DNA from: JAAGZL01 sp050291725
GTDB lineage: Bacteria; Pseudomonadota; Gammaproteobacteria; Chromatiales; Chromatiaceae
Direction: 5' to 3'
Assembly: GCA_050291725.1 (NCBI GenBank)
Contig: JBNKKH010000010.1
Location: 13,325-77,324, forward strand
DNA: 64,000 nucleotides
How positions within the stretch are numbered: the first letter of the stretch is position 1; every line of letters starts with the position of its first letter. Positions 8,423-17,834 of the stretch are shown here, one piece after another. The notes below the pieces were generated by a model. The model was not told the origin of the DNA and did no database searches. It saw only the letters and a program-made list of their open reading frames with translations. The translations under genes and the position numbers were made by a program.

Positions 8423-9079
8423 TTGCCCCGACTTCTAGTAACAAAGTTAATTCTACTAGTACTGCCCATGCTGGTTTCTGCTGCATCTCTAGCAGTAGAA
8501 AGTATTAGAGTTATGGCGCTATTTCCTAACAAGGCGATGGTAGAGATAGATGGAAAGAGTCGTCTGCTTAAGGTTGGTAAAAGGTCGCCAGAGGGAGCGC
8601 TGCTGGTTTCTGCAGATAGTAGTGAAGCTGTTATTGAGATAGATGGAGAGCAAAAAAACTATCAGGTTGGAGCTAAGTTTGGCGGTAGTTTTACTACCAG
8701 TAAAAAACGTGAAGTCAGGATATTAAGAGATAATAGCGGTAGTTACACCACGGTTGGTACTATTAATGGACGCTATGTGGATATGTTGCTAGATACCGGT
8801 GCAACTTCGATTGCCATGAGTTCAGTTGAGGCCAAGCGACTAGGGATACAGTATTGGCTGTCGGGAGAAAAAATCATGGTTAACACCGCTTCTGGTATGG
8901 CTCGGGCATACGCAATAACCCTGGATAGGGTTCAGGTAGGATCCATCGGAATAAATAATGTTAGAGCAACGGTGGTTGAGGGAAGCAATCCGCAGGATGT
9001 TCTGCTTGGCATGAGTTTTTTGAATCGAGTTGATATGACCAACAGCGGAAACGTCATGGTGCTACGTTCTAAGTTCTGA
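8423..9079 (+). CDS. secreted retropepsin-like aspartic protease (clan AA, TIGR02281 type)
   Basis: The 218-residue protein has an N-terminal hydrophobic signal or anchor (about 7-24) and a C-terminal retropepsin fold (about 98-218). The catalytic motif is LLDTGATS with Asp124, followed by the hydrophobic-hydrophobic-Gly segment VLLGMSFLNRVDM near 196-208. The single DTGA implies that it works as a dimer. The start is a TTG at 8423 with GAAGG 8 bases upstream. Members are predicted periplasmic proteases of unknown substrate. It ends the thiL-pgpA run. Confidence 0.85.
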   Translation: MPRLLVTKLILLVLPMLVSAASLAVESIRVMALFPNKAMVEIDGKSRLLKVGKRSPEGALLVSADSSEAVIEIDGEQKNYQVGAKFGGSFTTSKKREVRILRDNSGSYTTVGTINGRYVDMLLDTGATSIAMSSVEAKRLGIQYWLSGEKIMVNTASGMARAYAITLDRVQVGSIGINNVRATVVEGSNPQDVLLGMSFLNRVDMTNSGNVMVLRSKF

Positions 9080-9372
9080 TTAATCAGCCTAGTTTGTGGT
9101 TACTCTTCATACACCATTGTTATTTTCTCTCCATATTTGTCCTTTATAACTGAGTGGCGCAGCTTTAGGGTTGGAGTGACTAGGGCGTTTTCCATGCTTC
9201 ATGGTTACTAGGTTGCGATAGCCGTGGGGATCTAGCGTAGAATTAGTTGCTGGATCTCAGCAGTATCGCTAGGAGATATCTTTGCGTGGGGCCGTCATGT
9301 CGTTATTCCAGTTGGTGCCAGCAATTCCTGCATGCTCTGAATACCGTGGGTAAGGCCTGCTTGGTATTTTAT
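9080..9372. other. intergenic region between convergent genes
   Basis: These 293 bases separate the plus-strand protease gene from the minus-strand fadJ. Only short frames occur (a 61-codon plus-strand frame overlaps the fadJ end). No RNA gene, strong terminator or repeat is apparent. The stretch may hold the remnant of a lost gene. Confidence 0.4.
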
Positions 9373-11403
9373 CTATTCCGCCTTGGGTATCTGTTTCCAG
9401 CCAGAGTCGGGCTGGAATCTATCTCCGTATAGCTGTTGTAACTGCTGTAGGCGCTCCTGCTGCTTTTCCACACCAGTGGTATTTATGTAATTCATAGGGC
9501 CGCCGCGGAAGGGGGCGAATCCGGTGCCGAAAATCACCCCTGCATCTAATAGATCGGCGTCTTCTACTATCTGTTCCCGTAGGCAGGCTACAGATTCGTT
9601 TAATATGGGGAAGATAAGTCGATCGGTCATATCTGCTGGGATACTATCTGACTCTTTTTTCTCTGCATGGCTGGCCTTGCCATTTTTGTAGCTATAAAAG
9701 CCGGAACCGGTTTTGGCTCCCAGTCTGTTCTGTTTCACCATGGCTGCAAGTTGTTGAGGTATTTTTAGATTAAAAAATGGTGCTAACTTGTTGGCTACGG
9801 CTAGACAGATATCCAGGCCAACTCTATCTGCTAACTCTACTGGGCCCATGGGCATGCCAAAGTCTGTTGCTGCTTTATCTATCACCGGGGCAGGCACCCC
9901 CTCGGAGATAAGGTTCATTGCCTCAAGCAGGTAAGGCATAAGTATTCGATTTATCAGAAATCCTGGGCTGCTTTTCACTGGCAATGGTAGACGGTCGATA
10001 TTACGAGCGAAGGTAGCACCCTGTTTTACCAGCTCTTGATTGGTTACCTCACCATGGACAATCTCAACCAGTTGCATCTTGGCTACCGGGTTAAAGAAGT
10101 GGAGGCCAATCAGTCGTTCTGGATTTGTAAGTGACTCGCTTATGGTTTCCAGGGGAATACTGGAGGTGTTGGTTGCTAGCAGGGTGTCTGGCCTAACCCT
10201 GGATTCCAGCTCTTTAAATAGCTCCTGTTTGGCCTGTGCGTCCTCAAAGATGGCTTCAATCACCACGTCAGCTTGGCTTACGCCATAACCCTTTGGGTCT
10301 GGCATCAGTCGGTCCATAGCCGCCTGTACCAGACGTGGTTTTTTCAGCTTCTTCTTGAACAGTTTGTGGGCGCGCCCCATGGCGTTGCTTAGCAGTTTTG
10401 CCTCCTGGTCCTGGAGGGTTACCCGCATACCTTTAAGAGCGCACCAGGCAGCGATGTCACCACCCATTATGCCGCCTCCTACAACATGGAGGCGGGTGGG
10501 GTTGAAGTCGCTATGGTTACCCTGAGATTTGAGTTGCTCTTGCAGATAGAAAACCCGGATCAGATTCTGGGCAGTAGCGCCACTGAGCAGTTTGGCCAGA
10601 TTGGTCGCTTCGCTGGCAAACATCGCTTTAGGATTATCTGCATATCTCTTCCAGTGATCGATAAGGGCAAATGGGGCGGGGTAGTGTTCGGGTTTGGCCT
10701 TTTTGCGCACCTCTCTCTCTAGAACTTTAGAGAGGATAGGTCTAGCTAGTTTCAGGTTTAGCAGTTGTTGATAGAAAGGGGGCTGTTTAACCTGAGGTTT
10801 GCGCCTAATCATATCTACAGCGGCGGCCATCAGCTGCCGCTCTGGGGCGGTGCTGTCCACCAGACTCATGCGTTTGGCCGCCACCCCATCTACTGTACGT
10901 CCAGTAAGCATTAAATTCAGGGCGGGGAGTGGGCCGAGCTTCGCAACACTGCGCACACTGCCACCATATCCTGGAAATAGCCCCAATCTTACTTCTGGGA
11001 AGCCAAGCCTGGTTGCCGCATCATCGCGGGCGATGCGGTAGCGGCAGGCTAGAGATAGCTCTAAACCACCCCCCAGACAAAAGCCATGGATCAGGGACAG
11101 GGTCGGAGTCTTGAGATCTTCCAAGCGTTGAAAGATTCTGTGTGCTTGGGTGATGTGTTGCTGGATAGTTTCCCTGTCGGTGGTTTTGCGAAAGTTACTT
11201 ATATCGGCTCCGACTATAAAGCCGCTCTTTTTGTCGGAGAGTATCACTAGGCCGGCAGGGAGGTCTGCTTCAACTTCCCCCAGTACTGTGTCCAGCTCTT
11301 CCAGGGCTTCAATTGATAGGATGTTGACCGGGCTATCTTGATGGTCAAAATGCAGCCAGGTAATGTTGGAGTCGTCTCTATTTAGTTTCCAGTGTTTGCT
11401 CAT
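9373..11403 (-). CDS. fadJ: fatty acid oxidation multifunctional enzyme: enoyl-CoA hydratase / 3-hydroxyacyl-CoA dehydrogenase
   Basis: This protein catalyses hydration of enoyl-CoA and NAD-dependent oxidation of 3-hydroxyacyl-CoA in beta-oxidation. The crotonase domain (about 10-200) has GFCLGGGLELSLACRYRIA and FPEVRLGLFPGYGGSVR, which carry the two catalytic glutamates. The dehydrogenase part (about 305-480) begins with the NAD-binding VVGGGIMGGDIAAWCA and includes ATNTSSIPL and GLHFFNPV, with the C-terminal domains beyond 490. At 676 residues it is a little shorter than E. coli FadJ (714). The start ATG overlaps the fadI stop (ATGA), so the two subunits are translationally coupled. FadJ rather than FadB is inferred from the fadI-fadJ order. 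Confidence 0.9.
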   Translation of the reverse strand: MSKHWKLNRDDSNITWLHFDHQDSPVNILSIEALEELDTVLGEVEADLPAGLVILSDKKSGFIVGADISNFRKTTDRETIQQHITQAHRIFQRLEDLKTPTLSLIHGFCLGGGLELSLACRYRIARDDAATRLGFPEVRLGLFPGYGGSVRSVAKLGPLPALNLMLTGRTVDGVAAKRMSLVDSTAPERQLMAAAVDMIRRKPQVKQPPFYQQLLNLKLARPILSKVLEREVRKKAKPEHYPAPFALIDHWKRYADNPKAMFASEATNLAKLLSGATAQNLIRVFYLQEQLKSQGNHSDFNPTRLHVVGGGIMGGDIAAWCALKGMRVTLQDQEAKLLSNAMGRAHKLFKKKLKKPRLVQAAMDRLMPDPKGYGVSQADVVIEAIFEDAQAKQELFKELESRVRPDTLLATNTSSIPLETISESLTNPERLIGLHFFNPVAKMQLVEIVHGEVTNQELVKQGATFARNIDRLPLPVKSSPGFLINRILMPYLLEAMNLISEGVPAPVIDKAATDFGMPMGPVELADRVGLDICLAVANKLAPFFNLKIPQQLAAMVKQNRLGAKTGSGFYSYKNGKASHAEKKESDSIPADMTDRLIFPILNESVACLREQIVEDADLLDAGVIFGTGFAPFRGGPMNYINTTGVEKQQERLQQLQQLYGDRFQPDSGWKQIPKAE

Positions 11404-12701
11404 GCGTCCACCTCCAGCAGCATAGCGCCACCTTGGCCGCCGCCGATGCAGAGGCTGGCTATACCGCGAGTGGCGCTGTTCTGGTGCAGGGTTTTAAGGA
11501 GATGCAACACTACTCGGGCTCCGCTGGCACCTACTGGATGTCCCATACTGATTGCGCCGCCGTCTACATTGAGTCGATCGCGGGGGATGGGCTGGAATGG
11601 AGTATCAATCCCTAGCTCGTTCTGCATATACTCCGGATCTTTCCAGGCCTCAAGACAGGATAGCACCTGTGCGGCAAAGGCTTCGTTGATCTCCCAGTAG
11701 TCTACACTGCTGCCATCGTCGCCTTGGCGTTGTAGCAGTCTGGCCATGGCGTGTGCCGGCCCCAATCCCATCTGGGATGGGTCCAGGGCAGACCATTGAG
11801 CATCAACAATCCGCCCCATTATTGGTAGATCATGTTCCTTAATTGCCTCTTCTGATGCCAGCAACAGCATGGCGGCGCCATCTGTTATCTGAGCGCTGTT
11901 GCCCGCAGTGACACTACCTACGGGACGATCAAATACCGGTTTAAGTTTTGCCAGTTTTTCCACACTGCTATCTGCCCGTAAGCCGTTGTCATAATCATAT
12001 AGCTTGCCCTTGGTATTAAAGATGGGCTCTATCTCATCCAGGCGTCCATCCTGATGGGCTTGGTTCAGTCGTTGGTGACTGGTTACGGCAAAACTGTCCA
12101 TAGCCTCTCTTGAGATGTTGAATCTCCATGCTAGTTTTTCTGCCGTCTGGCCCATGGAGAGTCCAACGACAGGATCGGTTAGCCCCCGAAGCAGGGCGAT
12201 GATTAGTTGAAAATGGTTGGGGCGTAGCTCCAATAGTTGTCGGCCCTTGGCGCTAATGCTCTTTGCTCTGTTCCATTGGGCTAGCCAGGACACCATGCGA
12301 TTGTTCAGGATTACCGGGTGATGGCTCATGGCCTCGGTGCCACCGGCCAACACCAGATTGGATCTGCCGTTGGCTATGTTGTGAGCAGCGCTGTCCAGGG
12401 ACTGCATACCAGATGCGCAGTTGCGCTGTACTGTCCAGGCTGGTACCAGATCTCCGCAACCCAGGCGCAGGGCTACTACTCGGGCAATGTTGGCCTCATC
12501 GGGACCAGAGGAGACGCAACCCAGAATCACCTCATCCAGCAGATCAGGTAGGAACGGCTGGCGTGCCAATAGTGGTCTGGCAGCGTTCACCGCTAGGTCA
12601 GATGCGCGAAATGGTCCGGGGCCGTTTAAGGCTTTGAGGAACGGGGTGCGACTGCCATCCACCACATATACCGGTTTGGGGTATCTGTTATTGGTTGTCA
12701 T
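11400..12701 (-). CDS. fadI: acetyl-CoA C-acyltransferase (3-ketoacyl-CoA thiolase)
   Basis: The thiolase cleaves 3-ketoacyl-CoA with CoA to acetyl-CoA and a shortened acyl-CoA, and is the partner of FadJ. The 433 residues contain the nucleophilic cysteine in VQRNCASGMQSLD (about 92-103), NEAFAAQ near 345, GGAISMGHPVGASGAR near 380 with the active-site His, and CIGGGQGGAMLLE at the C-terminus with the second catalytic Cys. The length matches FadI (436) better than FadA (387). It lies 37 bases downstream of fadE on the same strand. Confidence 0.92.
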   Translation of the reverse strand: MTTNNRYPKPVYVVDGSRTPFLKALNGPGPFRASDLAVNAARPLLARQPFLPDLLDEVILGCVSSGPDEANIARVVALRLGCGDLVPAWTVQRNCASGMQSLDSAAHNIANGRSNLVLAGGTEAMSHHPVILNNRMVSWLAQWNRAKSISAKGRQLLELRPNHFQLIIALLRGLTDPVVGLSMGQTAEKLAWRFNISREAMDSFAVTSHQRLNQAHQDGRLDEIEPIFNTKGKLYDYDNGLRADSSVEKLAKLKPVFDRPVGSVTAGNSAQITDGAAMLLLASEEAIKEHDLPIMGRIVDAQWSALDPSQMGLGPAHAMARLLQRQGDDGSSVDYWEINEAFAAQVLSCLEAWKDPEYMQNELGIDTPFQPIPRDRLNVDGGAISMGHPVGASGARVVLHLLKTLHQNSATRGIASLCIGGGQGGAMLLEVDA

Positions 12702-12738
12702 GCTGCTCTATCCTCTGATCGGAACATTATTTGTGGTA

Positions 12739-15237
12739 TCACTCAGTTTCCTGCTTGGACCTGGTTTTTGCCTTGGGTTTTGCTTTAGCCTTTGGTCTTG
12801 CCTTGGTTGGGCTGGAACAGGGATTAAGATCTTTAAATGCATCCACCTGTATCACCTGATCTCTCAGCTTTTCAGCTTCACGCAGCTTGTTAGCCTGATC
12901 TGGGCGAATTACTCCTTTGTTTAGGGCCTGTTCGACTATCTCCTGGATGTTGTTACCGGAGATCTTGCCGGTATGTCTGGCGTCACGCAGCAGCTTCTCT
13001 ATGGGTGCTGTGGCAAATGCTGCCTCCAGAGCTTGATCCAGCAGGCCCACCCTCTCCTTAGTATCTTCAGAGGTATAGATGCCCTCTGTCAGGCTATCTC
13101 TGATTGTGCTGGGCTCGAGCAGAAGTTTGGCTGCCGCCTTATCCATGCGGTCAGTGGGGCGATGGAATCTAAGGCCAGTGGGGAATACCAGAAATCTCAT
13201 CAGCCAGCCCAGGGGGCGAAATGGTAGATTACGGAATAGACCACGTAAGGCCTCCTGCATGCGGAACAGGGAGTCTTCCATGGCCCACTGCATCAGTGGT
13301 AGTTCCTGCTCCGGTTTGCCATTACTGATGAATAGCTTCAGGGTAGAGCTGGCGATATAGAGTTCGCTTAACACGTCGCCCAGTCGAGCTGAAAGTCGCT
13401 CTTTGCGTTTCAGTGCTCCCCCCAGAGTCATCAAGGCTACATCGGCGGAGAGGGCAAAGGCTGCGCTCATCCAGTTCAGCTTCTGAAAATATCTGCCTGC
13501 TGGGCCGGGAACCGGTTTTTTCGATAATAGTCCGTGGCTCAGGCCCAACCAGGTAGTGCGGGCGATGTTGGTCATAACGAAGATGATGTGGCCGAATAGG
13601 GCCTGGTCGAATTTTTTTATGGCTAGCTCTTCATCCTCTTCCTGCACCGCGTCTAGCTCTTTCAATATCAGAGGATGACATCTAATGGCGCCCTGGCCGA
13701 AGATGATCATGCTGCGGGTAAGTATATTGGCTCCCTCAACCGTGATGGCGATGGGGATGGATTGGTATGCACGTCCCCAAATATTGGATGGGCCAAGACA
13801 GATACCGCTGCCGCCCTGAATGTCCATGGCGTCATTCATTACCTGGCGATAGCGTTCGGTGGTGTGATATTTAATGATGGCGGAGATAACCGAAGGCTTC
13901 TTGCCGATGTCCAGTCCGGTCAGGGTCAGTTTGCGAGTTGCATCCATTTGATAGGTCATGCCGGCAATGCGCGCCAACGGCTCTTCCACCCCCTCAAAGC
14001 GTCCGATAGGCATACCGAACTGTTGTCTAACCGCCGCATAGGCTCCGGTGAAACGACTAGCCATTTTGCCAGCGCCAGTGGAGAGGGCGGGTAGGGATAT
14101 TCCGCGTCCCTCAGATAGGCTATCCATGAGCATGCGCCAACCCTGTCCCACTCTCTCTTGTCCGCCGATTACATACTCCATAGGTATGAATACATCCTTG
14201 CCTCTGGTGGTGCCATTCATGAAAGGTATATTGAGAGGCATGTGGCGTTCCCCGGTCTCAACTCCCTGTGTGGATTTTGGTATTAGAGCCACTGTTATGC
14301 CTAGATCATCTTCCTCGCCCAGAAGGTGTTCCGGGTCTTCGGTCTTGAAGGCTAGACCCACCAAGGTGGCTACCGGAGCTAAGGTTATGTAGCGCTTGTC
14401 CCAGTTCAGGCGCAGGCCTAGGGTCTTTTCTCCATTGAATGTTCCATATGTGACTACTCCAGTGTCTGGTATAGAGCCAGCATCACTTCCGGCCTTGGGG
14501 CCGGTCAGGGCAAAGCATGGTACCTCTTTGCCAGTGGCTAGACCGTTTAGATACTGATCTTTTTGCTCATCGGTGCCGTAGTGCAGCAGTAGTTCTGCAG
14601 GACCCAGAGAGTTTGGCACCATCACGGTTACCGCTGTGGTGATGCTCTTGCTGGCTATCTTCATTACGATGGTGGAGTGGGCCAGAGCAGAGAACTCTAA
14701 ACCTCCATAGCTCTTGGGTATAATCATCCCGAACAGTCCAGACTGTTTTATGAACTCCCACACCTCTGGTGGTAGGTCCTGATCGTGTTGGGTGATCTTC
14801 CAGTCATCCAGCATTCTGCATAGCTCTTCCACTGGACCGTTTATGAATTCCATCTCCTCCTGGCTAAGTTGCGAATTGGGTAGCTGTATCAGATCATTCC
14901 AATTAGGGTTGCCGCTGAACAGTTCTCCATCCCACCAGACATCTCCTGCGTCCAGTGCCTCCTGTTCGGTTTTGGACATCTTGGGCATTACCTTGCGGAA
15001 CTGTTGTAAGAGAGGGGCGCTTATCCATTGCCGACGCTGTTCTGGGGCTAGGTATAGGGTGAGACATAAGGCGTACACAACCCAGAAGAGCAGACTCCAC
15101 CCCAGAGATAGCAGAGAGAATAGCTGTAACAGGATCAAGACTACCGGCAGAGTAGCAATCCATATCTCTGCCTTGGCCTGTTTGTAGGCTAGGGTCCAGA
15201 GGGAGAGTAAGACAATAAAGATACCAATTATGGTCAC
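12739..15237 (-). CDS. fadE: acyl-CoA dehydrogenase, FadE type
   Basis: FadE is the FAD-dependent acyl-CoA dehydrogenase that starts each beta-oxidation cycle. The 832 residues resemble E. coli FadE (814): two N-terminal membrane segments (about 2-18 and 28-62), the acyl-CoA dehydrogenase core (about 85-520, with CFALTGPKAGSDAGSIPDTG near 240), and a C-terminal helical DUF1974 region. The last about 25 residues form a lysine/alanine/proline-rich tail (KARPKAKAKPKAKTRSK) that is unusual for the family. The start is GTG, with a strong AGGAGG 6-7 bases upstream. fadE-fadI-fadJ form one operon. Confidence 0.92.
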   Translation of the reverse strand: MTIIGIFIVLLSLWTLAYKQAKAEIWIATLPVVLILLQLFSLLSLGWSLLFWVVYALCLTLYLAPEQRRQWISAPLLQQFRKVMPKMSKTEQEALDAGDVWWDGELFSGNPNWNDLIQLPNSQLSQEEMEFINGPVEELCRMLDDWKITQHDQDLPPEVWEFIKQSGLFGMIIPKSYGGLEFSALAHSTIVMKIASKSITTAVTVMVPNSLGPAELLLHYGTDEQKDQYLNGLATGKEVPCFALTGPKAGSDAGSIPDTGVVTYGTFNGEKTLGLRLNWDKRYITLAPVATLVGLAFKTEDPEHLLGEEDDLGITVALIPKSTQGVETGERHMPLNIPFMNGTTRGKDVFIPMEYVIGGQERVGQGWRMLMDSLSEGRGISLPALSTGAGKMASRFTGAYAAVRQQFGMPIGRFEGVEEPLARIAGMTYQMDATRKLTLTGLDIGKKPSVISAIIKYHTTERYRQVMNDAMDIQGGSGICLGPSNIWGRAYQSIPIAITVEGANILTRSMIIFGQGAIRCHPLILKELDAVQEEDEELAIKKFDQALFGHIIFVMTNIARTTWLGLSHGLLSKKPVPGPAGRYFQKLNWMSAAFALSADVALMTLGGALKRKERLSARLGDVLSELYIASSTLKLFISNGKPEQELPLMQWAMEDSLFRMQEALRGLFRNLPFRPLGWLMRFLVFPTGLRFHRPTDRMDKAAAKLLLEPSTIRDSLTEGIYTSEDTKERVGLLDQALEAAFATAPIEKLLRDARHTGKISGNNIQEIVEQALNKGVIRPDQANKLREAEKLRDQVIQVDAFKDLNPCSSPTKARPKAKAKPKAKTRSKQETE

Positions 15238-15471
15238 CGCGCTACCTCCTGAATTTCTTGAGTATTTTTATCTGTACCATCTAATACAAACAGTCCTAAA
15301 AAGTATAGACCAAGGTTGTTATCACTTTGTTGCGTTATAGTTGTTCTTGTTTGTGCCGAGAGCTAAATGGCTGCAATCCTAGGCATTTTTCGAGTAGTAT
15401 TAGCAATCAAGCTGTACACCTTATGAAATTAGTTGTTTTCTTCCCCTATTCAAGTGGTTGTTGAGACTGTA

Positions 15472-16029
15472 ATGAATATTGTTCTGATTGGAATGCGTGG
15501 CGTTGGTAAGTCCAATATAAGTCGTCGTCTTAGTCTGCTAACCAAGTGGCCGGTTCTCTCTACCGATCTGTTGATTGAATATGAGAATGGTGGAAAATCA
15601 ATCCAAGAGATTATGGCTGAAAACGGAGGTGACTGGAAAATATTCCGCGAGATGGAGTTTCAGGTGGTGCAGAAAATCGCGCGCTTCGATCAGGTTATTG
15701 TGGATTGTGGCGGTGGAGTGATTGTTGATTTGGCTGATGACGGTTCTGAGATTTATAGCGAACGTAAGGTAAATCTGCTGAAGGATAAAGGGCAGATTAT
15801 TTGGCTCAAGGATGATATCGAATATTTGGCGTCCAAGGTAAAAGGAGATCAACGCCGTCCAACTCTGGATGAGACTAAGTCAGCAGAAGAGGTGATGCGG
15901 CGGCGTTTGCCATTCTATGAGCAGGCTGCGGACTTGGTTCTGGACGTTGCCGGGCGCGGCCGGAGAAAAACTTCCCGCAAGCTCTATGAGAAGATCTTTC
16001 AGCAGCCGCTACCGGATGTGTCTATATAA
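15472..16029 (+). CDS. aroK: shikimate kinase
   Basis: AroK phosphorylates shikimate at the 3-hydroxyl in chorismate synthesis. From the ATG at 15472 the protein is 185 residues long, with a Walker A motif GMRGVGKS (7-14), the substrate segment STDLLIEYENG, FREMEF, the DCGGGVIV loop, the lid arginine in QRRPTL and RRLPFYEQAADLVLD. The frame is open to a TTG at 15433, but the ATG sits exactly before the conserved beta strand. It is not next to aroB here, unlike the usual aroKB order, so a second copy may exist elsewhere. The upstream gap (15238-15471) shows no other feature. Confidence 0.85.
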   Translation: MNIVLIGMRGVGKSNISRRLSLLTKWPVLSTDLLIEYENGGKSIQEIMAENGGDWKIFREMEFQVVQKIARFDQVIVDCGGGVIVDLADDGSEIYSERKVNLLKDKGQIIWLKDDIEYLASKVKGDQRRPTLDETKSAEEVMRRRLPFYEQAADLVLDVAGRGRRKTSRKLYEKIFQQPLPDVSI

Positions 16030-16191
16030 TTCTTGCCCTGTGGCGGTTGGGCTATTCCATTAGATTGTCAGAAATAATACAAAAAGTGTCAGATTTTCTC
16101 GGTTACGGATAGACGAAAGGATCAGCATCAAGTAGAATTTCGCAAGTCAACAAAGCCGCATAGGTGAGTTGGCTCCCTGAGTGGTTTTTTT

Positions 16192-16230
16192 CGGGCGTCC
16201 CCTTTTGGGTCGTCCGGTTCAGTATGCCCG
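16192..16230 (+). promoter_or_regulatory. leader hairpin before carA
   Basis: CGGGC (16192-16196) can pair with GCCCG (16226-16230), enclosing a GTCC/GGTCG-rich loop, just before the carA ribosome binding site AGAGGA (16232-16237). It may form part of an attenuator or simply a 5' hairpin; carAB operons are typically pyrimidine/arginine regulated, but no known operator was recognised. Confidence 0.25.
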
Positions 16231-16242
16231 AAGAGGACAGTT

Positions 16243-17394
16243 TTGTTGAGAAAGCCTGCTTTTTTAGTCCTTGAAGATGGAACAATCTTCCGAGGGGACT
16301 CCATTGGGGCCGATGGTCAGACCGTTGGAGAGGTGGTATTTAATACCGCGATGACGGGGTATCAAGAGATTCTGACCGATCCCTCCTACGCTAGACAGAT
16401 CGTCACCCTTACCTATCCACATATTGGCAATACTGGCACTAATGACGAGGATGAAGAGTCCAACGCTATTTATGCCGCTGGTTTGATCATCCGCGATCTA
16501 CCACTAATTGTCAGCAACTGGCGCAGCCAGAAGCCACTGGATGAGTATCTTTCTGATAATGGCATTGTAGCCATTGCTGATATCGACACCCGTAAGCTCA
16601 CCCGTATCCTTAGGGAGAAGGGCGCCCAGAACGGCTGTATCATAGCCGGTGACAATCTAGATCAGGCAGCGGCCCTGGAAGCAGCCAAGGCCTTCCCCGG
16701 CTTGAAAGGGATGGATCTAGCCAAAGAGGTAACCACAGATAGTTCATATCAGTGGACCCAGGGTACCTGGGACCTGGAGCATGGTCTGCCAGCGTCACAA
16801 GGTTTTGCTGCCGAAGAGCTTCCTCATCATGTGGTGGCTTACGATTATGGCATCAAGCGTAATATTTTGCGTATGTTAGTGGATCGGGGGTGCAGAGTAA
16901 CTGTGGTCCCGGCTCAGACCCCAGCTAGTGATGTCCTGGCCATGAATCCATCTGGTATTTTTCTTTCTAATGGACCTGGCGATCCTGAGCCGTGTGACTA
17001 CGCTATCACTGCAATCAAAGAGATTGTGGATACCGATATTCCGGTGTTCGGAATCTGTCTGGGACACCAGCTGCTTTCCCTGGCCAGCGGGGCTCAGACC
17101 GTGAAGATGAAGTTCGGACACCACGGCGCTAACCATCCGGTGCAGGATCTAGATAATAAGACGGTGATGATCAGTAGTCAGAACCATGGTTTTGCTGTGG
17201 ATGAAAGTAGCCTGCCAGCAAATCTTGAGGCGACCCATCGTTCTCTGTTTGATGATTCTCTACAGGGTATTCATCGTACCGACAAGCCAGCCTTTGGGTT
17301 TCAGGGACATCCAGAGGCGAGTCCAGGACCACACGATGTGGCCCCGGTGTTTGATCACTTTATTGAGTTGATGCAGTCTGTAAATGGAAACTAG
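16243..17394 (+). CDS. carA: carbamoyl-phosphate synthase small subunit
   Basis: CarA is the glutamine amidotransferase subunit that feeds ammonia to CarB for carbamoyl phosphate, a precursor of arginine and pyrimidines. It is 383 residues long (E. coli 382). The N-terminal CPSase domain starts at AFLVLEDGTIFRG, and the class I amidotransferase has the nucleophile in FGICLGHQLL and the His-Glu pair in GHPEASPGP. The start is one of two adjacent TTG codons (16243 or 16246), chosen because AGAGGA lies 5-8 bases upstream. The gene stops at 17394, one base before an inverted repeat that bounds the inserted GxxExxY unit. Confidence 0.96.
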   Translation: MLRKPAFLVLEDGTIFRGDSIGADGQTVGEVVFNTAMTGYQEILTDPSYARQIVTLTYPHIGNTGTNDEDEESNAIYAAGLIIRDLPLIVSNWRSQKPLDEYLSDNGIVAIADIDTRKLTRILREKGAQNGCIIAGDNLDQAAALEAAKAFPGLKGMDLAKEVTTDSSYQWTQGTWDLEHGLPASQGFAAEELPHHVVAYDYGIKRNILRMLVDRGCRVTVVPAQTPASDVLAMNPSGIFLSNGPGDPEPCDYAITAIKEIVDTDIPVFGICLGHQLLSLASGAQTVKMKFGHHGANHPVQDLDNKTVMISSQNHGFAVDESSLPANLEATHRSLFDDSLQGIHRTDKPAFGFQGHPEASPGPHDVAPVFDHFIELMQSVNGN

Positions 17395-17419
17395 TCCGCA
17401 AATGAACGCGAATATACGC
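17395..17419 (+). repeat. left terminal inverted repeat of the GxxExxY unit
   Basis: This 25-base copy reads TCCGCAAATG then AACGCGAATATACGC. It begins at the base after the carA stop codon. It pairs with 17835-17859 with 3 mismatches. Confidence 0.7.
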
Positions 17420-17432
17420 AAATGGAGTTGCT

Positions 17433-17825
17433 ATGTTTGGAAGAGAGAGTTCTGTATCCAAGCGTGTTATTGGCTGTAGTTTTGAGGTAAGTAACAACCT
17501 GGGTTTAGGGTATTTAGAGTCTGTTTACGAGAACGCACTCTGTGTGGAATTGAAGCGGCAAGGAATAGCCTTTGAAAGACAGAAGCAGTTGACCGTTTCT
17601 TATAAGGGTGAAGCTGTTGGCAACTACATAACGGATTTGATTGTAGAAGATAGACTACTTGTTGAACTGAAAGCATTAGCAAGACTAACTGGGGAGCATG
17701 AAGCTCAGGTTATGAATTATTTAAGGGCCACAGGCTTAGGCGTAGGACTTTTACTGAATTTTGGTACTCCTCGTTTGGGCATCAAACGGATAGTTTGGCA
17801 ACACAATGATGCCATTAGTATTTGA
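17433..17825 (+). CDS. GxxExxY family protein (PD-(D/E)XK nuclease-like)
   Basis: The 130-residue protein carries the name-giving motif GYLESVY (Gly26, Glu29, Tyr32). A PD-(D/E)XK-like core follows: Asp68 in YITDLIV and Glu78-x-Lys80 in LLVELKA, then HEAQVMNYL and LLNFG. The family has no proven function; a nuclease fold is predicted (PF13366/TIGR04256 type). A GGAG precedes the ATG at 17433. The gene is co-directional with carA and carB and therefore co-transcribed. Family members are often found next to similar GCGAAT-rich repeats, which I recall but cannot verify here. Confidence 0.88.
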   Translation: MFGRESSVSKRVIGCSFEVSNNLGLGYLESVYENALCVELKRQGIAFERQKQLTVSYKGEAVGNYITDLIVEDRLLVELKALARLTGEHEAQVMNYLRATGLGVGLLLNFGTPRLGIKRIVWQHNDAISI

Positions 17826-17834
17826 GTTATATTC

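Noticed and set aside
8423..9079. Retroviral or phage origin for the retropepsin-like protein
   Set aside because: Single-domain bacterial clan AA proteases with signal peptides are common and no phage genes surround it.
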